This document shows positions 25,595 to 33,331 of a stretch of 64,000 nucleotides of DNA, in pieces (the first letter of the stretch is position 1; the number at the start of each line of letters is the position of its first letter). The translations under genes were made by a program, and so were the position numbers. The stretch is from positions 50,810 through 114,809 of the forward strand of contig JAZPXL010000041.1 in the NCBI GenBank assembly GCA_045543615.1. Reading direction: 5' to 3'. A model generated the notes under the pieces. The model did not search any database. It was not told the origin of the DNA and was given only the letters and a program-made list of their open reading frames with translations. This DNA is from CAG-390 sp045543615. GTDB lineage: Bacteria; Bacillota; Clostridia; Oscillospirales; CAG-272.

Positions 25595-25894
25595 TTAGTT
25601 TTCGTTTCCGTCGAAGTTCATACCCGACTCGGTAGCGTCATACATAACGTACTCGCCCGAATCGATCTTGTCAATTGCGATCTTAACAGCCTTTCTGTCT
25701 CTGTATTCGGGATTTACAGCACTTTCCATCATAGGACGGTCAATATCCTTGTTGCCTGTGAGCTGCTTTTCAGCCTCACGACGCTGATAAACATACTCGT
25801 CTGTGATAATTCTTGCACACTTTGCTGTTGCAACTGCAAGCTGATAACGGTTGTATTTGCCCTGTGTGAGCTTTGCGATGGTAGGATAAATCAT
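25595..25894 (-). CDS. rpoZ: RNA polymerase omega subunit
   Basis: A 99-residue omega subunit that helps assembly and stability of RNA polymerase. The diagnostic helix is YNRYQLAVATAKCARII near residues 14-30, and KAVKIAIDKIDSGEY near residues 68-82 is the C-terminal part of the conserved domain. An extra Tyr/Arg/Glu-rich middle and a short Asn/Gly tail make it longer than the ~70-residue Bacillus protein. In most relatives gmk lies between remA and rpoZ; it does not here. Confidence 0.93.
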   Translation of the reverse strand: MIYPTIAKLTQGKYNRYQLAVATAKCARIITDEYVYQRREAEKQLTGNKDIDRPMMESAVNPEYRDRKAVKIAIDKIDSGEYVMYDATESGMNFDGNEN

Positions 25895-25950
25895 TGTTTT
25901 GTCTCCTGTTTATATAAGATTTTATTATATTTACTTGATTTGCGTGTTGT

Positions 25951-26214
25951 TTATTCGTCCTCATCGTCCTCGTCCGACTCGTCGGATTCAAGGCGATTGG
26001 CGATGGTTTCTGCCTGAAGAGCAGAGAGAATGACGTGCTCGCTGTCGGTTATAATAACTGCCCGTGTTCGTCTTCCGCAGGAAACGTCAATAACACGTCC
26101 CTGCTCCTTGGCGTCCTGAATGAGCCTCTTGACAGGCGCACTCTCCGGGCTGACAAGCGCAACGACTCTCTCGCTTGCCACAAGGTTTCCATACCCAATG
26201 CTGATAAATTTCAT
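25951..26214 (-). CDS. remA: RemA-family DNA-binding regulator (DUF370)
   Basis: An 87-residue protein whose first 75 residues match RemA (FISIGYGNLVASERVVALV, then the C-terminal VILSALQAETIANRL). In B. subtilis RemA activates matrix and osmoprotection genes by wrapping DNA. The last eleven residues are nearly all Asp, Glu and Ser (SDESDEDDEDE), an acidic tail I do not associate with the family. It follows yicC by 10 bases, the conserved arrangement. Confidence 0.92.
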   Translation of the reverse strand: MKFISIGYGNLVASERVVALVSPESAPVKRLIQDAKEQGRVIDVSCGRRTRAVIITDSEHVILSALQAETIANRLESDESDEDDEDE

Positions 26215-26224
26215 TTTTCGCTCC

Positions 26225-27112
26225 TTATTCTATGTTCTGGATCTGCTCACGAATTTTTTCAGCCTCGTTCTTCATCTCAACAACGATGGCGGCGATAGCA
26301 GCATTCTGGCATTTAGAGCCTATTGTGTTGATCTCACGGTTTGTCTCCTGGAGCTGAAAATCAAATTTCCGTCCGATAGGAATATCAAGCTCTGCCATAC
26401 CAACAAGCGCATCAAAATGCGAGCGCAGACGAACAAGCTCCTCGTCAATTGCAATTTTGTCTGCCCAGATGGCACATTCTGTAAGTATACGGTTCTCGTC
26501 AACAGTTATCCGATTGTCTGCAAGAATTGATTTAAGCCTTGCACGAACTCTCTCCTTTGCACCGGAGATGTCGGCAGCCGAAAGCTCTTCGACTTTGTCG
26601 GCAAGCGTGCGAAGACGGGCGATCTTTGAGAGCAGATCTGCACGAAGATTTTCGCCTTCACGGATGCGCTCGGCGCAAAATTCATCCACGGCAGAGTCAA
26701 GTACAGGGAGCAGAACGTCCCAGACCTCGTCAAGATCCTCGCTTATCTCATCACTCTTGAAGATGTCACGGTTCGCTGCAACGCTCATAACCGTGATGTC
26801 ATCACTAAGACCGTATTTATCACGTAGAGTGTAGAGCGCATCAAGGTAGCCTTTGAGATAACCCTCGTCAAGCGAAACGGTGAGATCTCCCGAAGAGGTG
26901 CGATTGTAGCTGATAAAAACATCTATGCGACCTCTCACGATTCCGTGTGCAAGCACAGCACTCTTGATCCTCGCCTCAAGTGGAGCAAGATGGCGAGGCA
27001 TCTTAATTGACATATCGAGATTTTTGCTGTTCACACTTTTGATCTCAACAACGATCTCAGCTGTGTCGGTCGAGACGGAATGACGGCCGTATGCGGTCAT
27101 ACTTTTAAACAT
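26225..27112 (-). CDS. YicC-family endoribonuclease
   Basis: A 295-residue YicC protein, with N-terminal SMTAYGRHSV and the conserved C-terminal block GRKFDFQLQETNREINTIGSK (DUF1732). Family members are stress-linked endoribonucleases. It is the first gene of the long minus-strand run. The start at 27112 has AAGGAG 7 bases upstream, and a promoter lies at 27183-27211. Confidence 0.93.
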   Translation of the reverse strand: MFKSMTAYGRHSVSTDTAEIVVEIKSVNSKNLDMSIKMPRHLAPLEARIKSAVLAHGIVRGRIDVFISYNRTSSGDLTVSLDEGYLKGYLDALYTLRDKYGLSDDITVMSVAANRDIFKSDEISEDLDEVWDVLLPVLDSAVDEFCAERIREGENLRADLLSKIARLRTLADKVEELSAADISGAKERVRARLKSILADNRITVDENRILTECAIWADKIAIDEELVRLRSHFDALVGMAELDIPIGRKFDFQLQETNREINTIGSKCQNAAIAAIVVEMKNEAEKIREQIQNIE

Positions 27113-27182
27113 TTCTCTCTCCTTATCTGTCATTTTTCTGTCAGTTCAAATAAACACTTTTCCATTATGACATATATATTTA

Positions 27183-27211
27183 ATTATACTATATTAAATA
27201 AAAAATGTCAA
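27183..27211 (-). promoter_or_regulatory. Consensus sigma-A promoter of the yicC-remA-rpoZ-priA run
   Basis: On the minus strand TTGACA (27206-27211), 17 bases, TATAAT (27183-27188). It is the only clear promoter I see for the run down to about 11500, where most gaps are under 60 bases. Confidence 0.88.
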
Positions 27212-27260
27212 CTCTTTTTTTGTGCCACTAAAGCAATATATATAATATATAATAAATACA

Positions 27261-27291
27261 TAAAAATCGGGATGACTTTTGTCATCCCGAT
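27261..27291 (-). terminator. Terminator after the solute-binding-like lipoprotein
   Basis: ATCGGGATGAC (27266-27276) pairs with GTCATCCCGAT (27281-27291) around TTTT. On the minus strand it is followed by a T-run (AAAAA at 27262-27266 on the plus strand). Confidence 0.88.
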
Positions 27292-27299
27292 GCGGATTT

Positions 27300-28772
27300 T
27301 TATTTGAGAGCCGATAGCTCTTTGTTGATGGCTTCTGCAAGTCGCAGATGAGCCTGTGCGAGCGTCTCGCCGCCCGATGCAGAAAGTCCGATAGCCGTCT
27401 TCAGCTCTTGAAGAGATACAGAGGCTTGCGAGAAGAGAGATGCGAAGTCGGGCGAAATTCTTTCGGTAAGAATTTTTCTCAGAACAAGGCAGGAGTCGTT
27501 GTCTCTCAGATACTTTTCGATGGCAACGGCGAGATATTGATCACGCATCCAATCGCCCGATGCGGCGTCCGCCGCCTGTATCCAAAGCGTTGTAAGCTCA
27601 TATTGAGTGATGATGGCAGGGACACAGATGACGGGTATATCGTCCGATGTTACGCCCCGTATCTCGCCATCGCCTGTTTGAGGCAGGGGCAAAAGTCCCC
27701 ACTTCACAGGCTTTGCGTAGAGAGAGGTCATCTCGTTGAGTGTTCCGAAATAGAACAGAGCCTCAGAGTCGACAAATTTGTCAAATGCACGCCTATCCGT
27801 GCCCTCGGAGAAGTAGAAGCTGCTTTGGGTAAGCGACGAGATGAGGTTATCAAAAGCTTGCGCTTTTTCGAGCGTAAGCGTGACCCTCGGCTTGTCCTTT
27901 TCATTGTCTGTAACAATAATAACACCCTCGCGAATAGCCAAACGCTGTCCAAACTCGCTTTTTGAGAGGTCGGTCGAGAACGCTGAGAGCGACTCTGTCT
28001 GAACCTTTGTGTAAGCCGAAAGGAGCATCTCGAGGCTGAGCGAGCCACCGATAGCAGCATCGGCAAGCTCGGAGGATACCACGTCTCCAAGAAGAGTGCG
28101 ATTGAAGAAGATTGCGCCAAGGTGCTCGGGCGTGTCCGTTGCGGCGTTTGTTACAAAATATCTGCTCTTGCCGATATTTCCGGAGGTGTTGCCACTCTCC
28201 GTGTCGGTGAACGGAAGCGAACGCAGGTCATAGAGAAGACCACGAGTGTAAAACTCGCCTGCCCGATTTGCCGGAACAACAAGAAGACTTGAATAGAAGT
28301 CTCCCTCTCCTGTTTTGAGCGCAAGCTCAAGGGATCTGAGCAATTCGTCCGTTGTGAAATAAGCCGTAAGCGTTCCACATCCGTACTTTTCCTCGATCAT
28401 AACGTTTCGGTTGGTACGTGGAGCGTAGAGAGGATCTTCACTTGTCGGGAATATTACGTCCGTGGTGTCCGTCGATACCGTCACAAGCATATCAAACTCC
28501 GAAAGATCGAGATCGATAAGCGCATCAAGGCGTGCCTCGGCCTCCTCGAGCCTTGACGGAAATACAACGGGAGTGTGCATTTCGTGCGTAAAGTCGGGCG
28601 AGGTGGTGACGTCTTCGTGACGAGGTATCGTTATCGTCGCAGCATTTCCTGTGGTGTTGTCTGCGGTGGGATCGTTTATTATGATTATTCCACAACCCGA
28701 TAGCAGAGACAGAACAAGAAGAAGCGAGAGGACGGATAGAGTGGTAGTCAGGTGAAGCTTGTTTTTAAACAT
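27300..28772 (-). CDS. Lipoprotein resembling extracellular solute-binding proteins
   Basis: A 490-residue lipoprotein. The signal peptide ends in lipobox LLSGC (Cys about 27), followed by a Thr/Asn-rich spacer. The body shows the two-lobe pattern of family-1 solute-binding proteins: GCGTLTAYFTTDELLRSLE, LGAIFFNRTLLG, and a late VKWGLLPLPQTGDGE segment typical of sugar-binding SBPs. No ABC permease genes are adjacent, so it may act as an orphan receptor. No clear ribosome binding site precedes the ATG, and the gene lies 20 bases after the VanY gene. Ligand unknown. Confidence 0.75.
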   Translation of the reverse strand: MFKNKLHLTTTLSVLSLLLVLSLLSGCGIIIINDPTADNTTGNAATITIPRHEDVTTSPDFTHEMHTPVVFPSRLEEAEARLDALIDLDLSEFDMLVTVSTDTTDVIFPTSEDPLYAPRTNRNVMIEEKYGCGTLTAYFTTDELLRSLELALKTGEGDFYSSLLVVPANRAGEFYTRGLLYDLRSLPFTDTESGNTSGNIGKSRYFVTNAATDTPEHLGAIFFNRTLLGDVVSSELADAAIGGSLSLEMLLSAYTKVQTESLSAFSTDLSKSEFGQRLAIREGVIIVTDNEKDKPRVTLTLEKAQAFDNLISSLTQSSFYFSEGTDRRAFDKFVDSEALFYFGTLNEMTSLYAKPVKWGLLPLPQTGDGEIRGVTSDDIPVICVPAIITQYELTTLWIQAADAASGDWMRDQYLAVAIEKYLRDNDSCLVLRKILTERISPDFASLFSQASVSLQELKTAIGLSASGGETLAQAHLRLAEAINKELSALK

Positions 28773-28792
28773 TTTTGCAAAATGGTAAGCTA

Positions 28793-30274
28793 TTAAGAAA
28801 GCTTAACTGTAACGATATATCCGCTGTAATTGTTGCCCGAGATGGTGTAGTTGCCCGAAACGGGAACAGGAACGGATGTGGTAGCACCTGCCGATGCAGG
28901 AACGAAATAAACCTCGTAAACTCCGCCCGAGCCATCGTTGATGTCAAGGTGGCGTGAGCCGTGCTGATATGCATTTTCAAGCAAGGCGAGGTATTCCTCA
29001 AGGCATAGATTGTTGGTGCTCATATAGTATGCGTGGGGATAACCGACATAACGGTAGTGCCAACGGTCGGAAGAAATGCCCGTGATAGCGTCCTTGTCGG
29101 GTGAGAAACGGCGAACAAAGCCGTATTTGTATGCGTTTTCTGCAATCCAGTTGCGAATTGGTGCGCAAGCAGCATAGCTCTCGTCAAGAGTGTAGGTGAC
29201 ACCCTTTTCGTTGTCCCAGATCTTGAGGTCAACTCCAAGTGCTGTGTGGTGCTCGCTGTATCCGGGAACTGCAGCTGTTGTGGGGTATCTCGAATAAAGA
29301 TCCTCCTGTACCTCCCTTGAGCGATAGCCGTCACCAATGAGGATGTTGCGATAGCCTGTGTCAGCGAGGATCGCGTTGCACATATCAAACAGCGCACGCA
29401 TAGCTGTTGCGTTCAGCTGTGTGCCACCCATCTGATAGAGGGATGCGATATTGTTCGATGCAACCTCGTTGTAGAGGTCAAGAATGCTTGCAGGATCGTG
29501 CAAGAACTTATAATCATATTGGGAGTTAACAAGAATGAGGTCACCGATGTTGAGCGAGGAATTGCTCACACTTGCGTTTGTGTAGCCACTTGGAGGAGCA
29601 GTTGTCTCGTCATCGGGAGCTTTCGTGGTCGTATCGCTGTCATCGGGAACGCCACCGATTGTCTGACCTGCCATAGCACCTCTAATTGTTGCAGCTGTGC
29701 CAAAGGAGTCCTTAACGGTGATTTCGTTGATGGCGAAAAGAACATCTGCGCTCTCGCTTATCATAATTCTCAGGTGAGAAGCATAGAGGGGCTCAGAGAG
29801 AGTGATGGATGAAGCATCAGTACCACTGCACTCGCCAACAGCCGTCCAATTTTTGTTGTCGGTCGAGAGAGCGACAGAGGCACGGCGAATATAGTAATCG
29901 GGATTGCTTGAAACTATTTCGATGCTTGAAACGGAAACTTCATTTGTAAAGCTTACGGTGAAGTAAACGCCCGCCGTCTGCTTTGATGCGCTGAGATAGT
30001 ATGTCTCGCTGTTGCCGTCATAAGCATTTGTTGACGGATGGGAAGCTGTATCTGTGATAGGAGAGGAGGTATCATCGGGTGCTTGCGTTGTATCATCGGG
30101 GAACGCTCCTGCAAGATCGGCGATTATATATCCGATAGCACCGAGCAGAAGTGCGGCGATAAGTATTATCACAGTAATGAGAATGATTCGCTTTGTGCGA
30201 TGACGGCGATCAATTCTGCTGTGAGTTCTGCGCTTCGCAGATGGGAACTTGCGTGTGCTTGAATTGTTATTCAT
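28793..30274 (-). CDS. Membrane-anchored discoidin-like/VanY-type D-Ala-D-Ala carboxypeptidase
   Basis: A 493-residue surface protein. A basic N-terminus and one membrane helix (about 31-52) act as anchor. A Thr/Pro-rich linker leads to an F5/8 type C (discoidin-like) domain (about 72-190). A second linker precedes a VanY/peptidase M15B domain (about 245-430). The metal motif SEHHTALGVDL (S-x-H-x6-D) and the later WHYRYVG are intact, so carboxypeptidase activity on cell-wall peptides is likely. The C-terminal 60 residues form a small beta domain. A carbohydrate-binding discoidin fold fused to VanY suggests wall or glycan targeting. AAGGAGG precedes the start. Confidence 0.85.
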   Translation of the reverse strand: MNNNSSTRKFPSAKRRTHSRIDRRHRTKRIILITVIILIAALLLGAIGYIIADLAGAFPDDTTQAPDDTSSPITDTASHPSTNAYDGNSETYYLSASKQTAGVYFTVSFTNEVSVSSIEIVSSNPDYYIRRASVALSTDNKNWTAVGECSGTDASSITLSEPLYASHLRIMISESADVLFAINEITVKDSFGTAATIRGAMAGQTIGGVPDDSDTTTKAPDDETTAPPSGYTNASVSNSSLNIGDLILVNSQYDYKFLHDPASILDLYNEVASNNIASLYQMGGTQLNATAMRALFDMCNAILADTGYRNILIGDGYRSREVQEDLYSRYPTTAAVPGYSEHHTALGVDLKIWDNEKGVTYTLDESYAACAPIRNWIAENAYKYGFVRRFSPDKDAITGISSDRWHYRYVGYPHAYYMSTNNLCLEEYLALLENAYQHGSRHLDINDGSGGVYEVYFVPASAGATTSVPVPVSGNYTISGNNYSGYIVTVKLS

Positions 30275-30439
30275 ACAAAACCCTCCTTATTTGTCAGTTT
30301 GTATCCATTTACAGTTAAAGACAGTGTTATTGCTGATTATTGCACAAACCCGGACGGCATTATTCAGCCAATCCGGGCAGTGCATCGCCTGCCACACGGA
30401 GTGTCAAGGCTGTATTTTGTTTTTACAAATAAGGACGGA

Positions 30440-32551
30440 TTATTTAGCGTCCTTGATGGAGAAGTCCATTCTGCCCTTCTTGTCAAGGCCGATGTACTTA
30501 ACTCTTACAACATCACCAAGGGAGAGAACATCCTCAACCTTGTCAATGCGATGGTCGGCAATCTTGGAGATGTGAACCATACCCTCCTTGCCGGGAGCGT
30601 ATTCTACAAAGCAACCGAACTCCTTGATGCCTGTAACTCTACCTGTGTAGATAGCTCCAACCTCAGGCTCAAAGCAAATTGCGTCGATTACAGCCTTAGC
30701 AGCCTCAGCGGATGCACGGTTGACAGCTGCGATATATACAGTGCCGTCATCCTCAATGTCGATCTTTGCGCCTGTGTCAGCTGTGATCTTCTGGATAACG
30801 CTTCCACCCTTACCGATAACCTCACGGATCTTGTCGGGGTCGATCTTGATCGTCATCATCTTGGGAGCAAACTCATTAACCTCAGCTCTGGGAGCGTCGA
30901 TAGCCTTGAGAATTACCTCGTCGATGATATAGTCACGGCCTGCGTGAGTGGACTCGAGAGCAGCCTTGATGATCTCGGGAGTAAGACCGTCGATCTTGAG
31001 GTCCATCTGGATGGATGTGATACCCTTGTGAGTACCTGCAACCTTGAAGTCCATATCACCATAGAAGTCCTCAACACCCTGAATGTCGATCATTGTCATC
31101 CAACGCTCACCCTCGGTGATAAGACCGCAGGAGATACCTGCAACAGGGGACTTGATCGGAACGCCTGCATCCATAAGTGCAAGAGTAGAACCGCAAACGG
31201 AAGCCTGGGAGGTTGAGCCGTTGGAGGAAACTACCTCGGAAACGAGACGGTTAGCATAGGGGAATTCAGCCTCAGAGGGAAGAACGGGAACGAGAGAACG
31301 CTCAGCAAGCGCACCGTGACCGATCTCACGACGGCCGGGACTACGGGATGCCTTAGCCTCACCTGTGGAGTAGCCGGGCATATTGTAGTGGTGCATATAT
31401 CTCTTGGATTCTTCCTCGTCGATGCCGTCAAGCATCTGAACCTCAGCGAGCGTGCCGAGTGTTGCGATGGTAACAACCTGAGTCTGACCTCTGGTGAACA
31501 TACCTGAGCCGTGAACTCTCGGAATAACGCCAACCTCTGCTGCGAGAGGACGGATCTCGTTCATAGCACGGCCGTCAACACGCTTGCCGTCTTCAAGAAG
31601 CCAGCGGCGAACAACCTTCTTCTGCATCTTGTATACAAGCTCGGGAAGCTGTGTGGGAAGATCGGGATACTCCTCGGAGAACTTCTCAAGGATAGCATCG
31701 GTGATCGGAACCATACGCGCGTCACGAACATTCTTGTCATCTGTGTCAAGAGCAGTCATAAGATCAGCCTCGCAGAAAGCGAAGATCTTGTCAAACATAT
31801 CGTGGTCAAGCTCGCAAGAGGGATACTCAAACTTGGGCTTGCCAATCTCGTCAACGATAGCATCAACGAACTTGAGAAGATTCTTGATCTCCTCGTGAGC
31901 CTGCATAATAGCCTCATACATAACGTCGTCGGCAACCTCGTTAGCACCTGCCTCGATCATAACTACCTTGTTGGCAGAAGCTGCAACTGTAAGCTCGAGA
32001 TCGGAAACCTTGCGCTCTGCAGCTGTTGGGTTCATAATGATCTTGCCGTCAACAAGACCTACGTGAAGACCTGCGATAGGGCCATTCCACGGAATATCGG
32101 AGATGGAGAGAGCTACGGATGCACCGATCATAGCAACGACCTCAGGCTCACAGTCGTAGTCAACGGACATAACTGTAAGGGAGAGAGCAACATCGTTGCG
32201 AAGATCCTTGGGGAAGAGAGGACGAACGGGACGGTCGATAACACGGGAAGAGAGGATAGCATTCTCGCTGGGCTTGCCCTCACGCTTGAGGTAGCCACCG
32301 GGAATCTTACCTGCAGCATACATTCTCTCCTCAAAGTCTACGGAGAGGGGAAGGAAGTCGATACCGTCACGGGGCTTCTCGGATGCTGTTGCAGTACAGA
32401 GAACGGTTGTGTCACCGTACTTAACGAGACAGGAACCGTTAGCAAGACCTGCCATCTTACCTGTTTCGATGGTGAGAGGACGGCCTGCAAGGGTGTAATG
32501 GAACACTTTGTGCTGGTCAAAGACCTTAGCGGAGCTTTTGATTTCGTACAT
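30440..32551 (-). CDS. pnp: Polynucleotide phosphorylase
   Basis: A 703-residue trimeric 3'-5' exoribonuclease using phosphate. Two RNase PH domains (about 10-230 and 310-540) are followed by KH (IREVIGKGGSVIQKI) and S1 (VGAIYTGRVTGIKEFGCFVEY) domains. The conserved FFLR-type region reads GGYLKREGKPSE. It lies 199 bases after rpsO, the classical S15-PNPase pair, and its leader carries strong stem-loops that may mediate self-cleavage control. Confidence 0.97.
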   Translation of the reverse strand: MYEIKSSAKVFDQHKVFHYTLAGRPLTIETGKMAGLANGSCLVKYGDTTVLCTATASEKPRDGIDFLPLSVDFEERMYAAGKIPGGYLKREGKPSENAILSSRVIDRPVRPLFPKDLRNDVALSLTVMSVDYDCEPEVVAMIGASVALSISDIPWNGPIAGLHVGLVDGKIIMNPTAAERKVSDLELTVAASANKVVMIEAGANEVADDVMYEAIMQAHEEIKNLLKFVDAIVDEIGKPKFEYPSCELDHDMFDKIFAFCEADLMTALDTDDKNVRDARMVPITDAILEKFSEEYPDLPTQLPELVYKMQKKVVRRWLLEDGKRVDGRAMNEIRPLAAEVGVIPRVHGSGMFTRGQTQVVTIATLGTLAEVQMLDGIDEEESKRYMHHYNMPGYSTGEAKASRSPGRREIGHGALAERSLVPVLPSEAEFPYANRLVSEVVSSNGSTSQASVCGSTLALMDAGVPIKSPVAGISCGLITEGERWMTMIDIQGVEDFYGDMDFKVAGTHKGITSIQMDLKIDGLTPEIIKAALESTHAGRDYIIDEVILKAIDAPRAEVNEFAPKMMTIKIDPDKIREVIGKGGSVIQKITADTGAKIDIEDDGTVYIAAVNRASAEAAKAVIDAICFEPEVGAIYTGRVTGIKEFGCFVEYAPGKEGMVHISKIADHRIDKVEDVLSLGDVVRVKYIGLDKKGRMDFSIKDAK

Positions 32552-32596
32552 TTTGTACCTCCAAAAAATTATTTAATTTTCCTCCCGCAAAGGTTT

Positions 32597-32646
32597 AGCA
32601 CTTAACGGCAAGCTCGAAGTGCGCCTCAAGCGCACTGTTAACTGCT
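32597..32646 (-). promoter_or_regulatory. pnp leader stem-loop
   Basis: The inner hairpin AGTGCGC (32618-32624) with GCGCACT (32630-32636) sits within an outer arm pair, AGCACTTAAC (32597-32606) and GTTAACTGCT (32637-32646), which matches at 9 of 10 positions. It lies about 45-95 bases upstream of the pnp start. In other bacteria a leader duplex here is processed by RNase III and PNPase for autoregulation; the same role here is inferred. Confidence 0.6.
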
Positions 32647-32697
32647 AATCCGTAACGGGACGATTTGTTTTTGATGTGGAATTTAAATAATACGATA

Positions 32698-32742
32698 GGG
32701 CAGGGAGGGACGGAGCAAAATCGCATCCGTCCGTTCCTGCCC
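32698..32742 (-). terminator. GC-rich hairpin after rpsO
   Basis: GGGCAGG (32698-32704) pairs with CCTGCCC (32736-32742) and GGACGG (32708-32713) with CCGTCC (32727-32732). No clean T-run follows on the minus strand, so it is more likely a processing or partial termination stem between rpsO and pnp. Confidence 0.55.
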
Positions 32743-32750
32743 CATACGTA

Positions 32751-33014
32751 TTACTTTCTGATATCGAGTCTTGAGATGATCGAACGGTAACGCTCGATGT
32801 CGACCTTCATCAGATACTTGAGGAGATTTCTTCTGCGTCCAACCATTTTAAGAAGACCACGGCGGCTGTGATTGTCGTGTGTGTTCTGCTTAAGATGCTC
32901 GTTGAGCGAGTTGATTCTGTGTGTAAGAATCGCAATCTGTACCTCGGGCGAACCGGTATCACCTTCGCAGGTTGCATACTCGGCGATTATCGCCTGCTTT
33001 TCTTCTTTTGTCAT
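32751..33014 (-). CDS. rpsO: 30S ribosomal protein S15
   Basis: An 87-residue S15 with family landmarks GDTGSPEVQIAILTHRI, NTHDNHSRRGLLKMVGRRR and YRSIISRL. It binds 16S rRNA early in assembly of the platform. The gene has its own promoter and a leader with potential to hide the ribosome binding site, and it is followed by pnp. Confidence 0.97.
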   Translation of the reverse strand: MTKEEKQAIIAEYATCEGDTGSPEVQIAILTHRINSLNEHLKQNTHDNHSRRGLLKMVGRRRNLLKYLMKVDIERYRSIISRLDIRK

Positions 33015-33019
33015 GCTTT

Positions 33020-33067
33020 TTCACCTCATGAAATATTTATGCGCAAACACAGTATTCGGCGGGTGAA
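33020..33067 (-). promoter_or_regulatory. rpsO leader with possible ribosome-binding-site sequestration
   Basis: The rpsO ribosome binding site (GAGGTGAA; plus-strand TTCACC at 33020-33025) can pair with TTCACC in the leader RNA (plus-strand GGTGAA at 33062-33067). A local alternative TTTCA/TGAAA hairpin would present the site in its loop. S15 represses its own translation through leader structures in several bacteria; that this leader does so is inferred. Confidence 0.4.
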
Positions 33068-33116
33068 GTGCCGTACGGCCTTGTATCCGAAAACCGAGCC
33101 TACGTCATTTGATGAA

Positions 33117-33145
33117 ATTATACCACAGAAGAAAGAAAAAGTAAA
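33117..33145 (-). promoter_or_regulatory. Promoter of rpsO-pnp
   Basis: On the minus strand TTTACT (33140-33145), 17 bases, TATAAT (33117-33122), with TGG directly before the -10 box, an extended -10. Confidence 0.8.
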
Positions 33146-33224
33146 GAGCATTTTCATAACTTTTTAAATCCGTTCACAATTTTTTAAATATAATGTCTCG
33201 AAGGCACGTAAAAATCTAAATTTT

Positions 33225-33262
33225 GTTACAATCTTGTAACCTAACGGATTAAAAGATATAAT
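33225..33262 (+). promoter_or_regulatory. Promoter of the pseudouridine synthase gene with a palindrome over the -35 box
   Basis: TTGTAA (33234-33239), 17 bases, TATAAT (33257-33262). A perfect inverted repeat GTTACAA-TC-TTGTAAC (33225-33240) covers the -35 box, the shape of an operator. Confidence 0.65.
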
Positions 33263-33331
33263 ATAATTATTGTGGTGCAAAATGCAAAAGCTTACGGGCG
33301 TGTTGAATTTGTCGCTCGCAGAGAGGTAAAA

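Noticed and set aside
30340..30400. Terminator after pnp
   Set aside because: CCCGGA and TCCGGG arms flank a loop, but pairing is interrupted and no proper T-run follows. It may be a weak stem, so it was not listed.
31511..32605. A 364-codon open frame on the plus strand antisense to pnp, with another of 305 codons at 30299-31216
   Set aside because: Both are shadows of pnp in the complementary frame: Cys/Asn/Leu-rich, no family motifs, no ribosome binding site.
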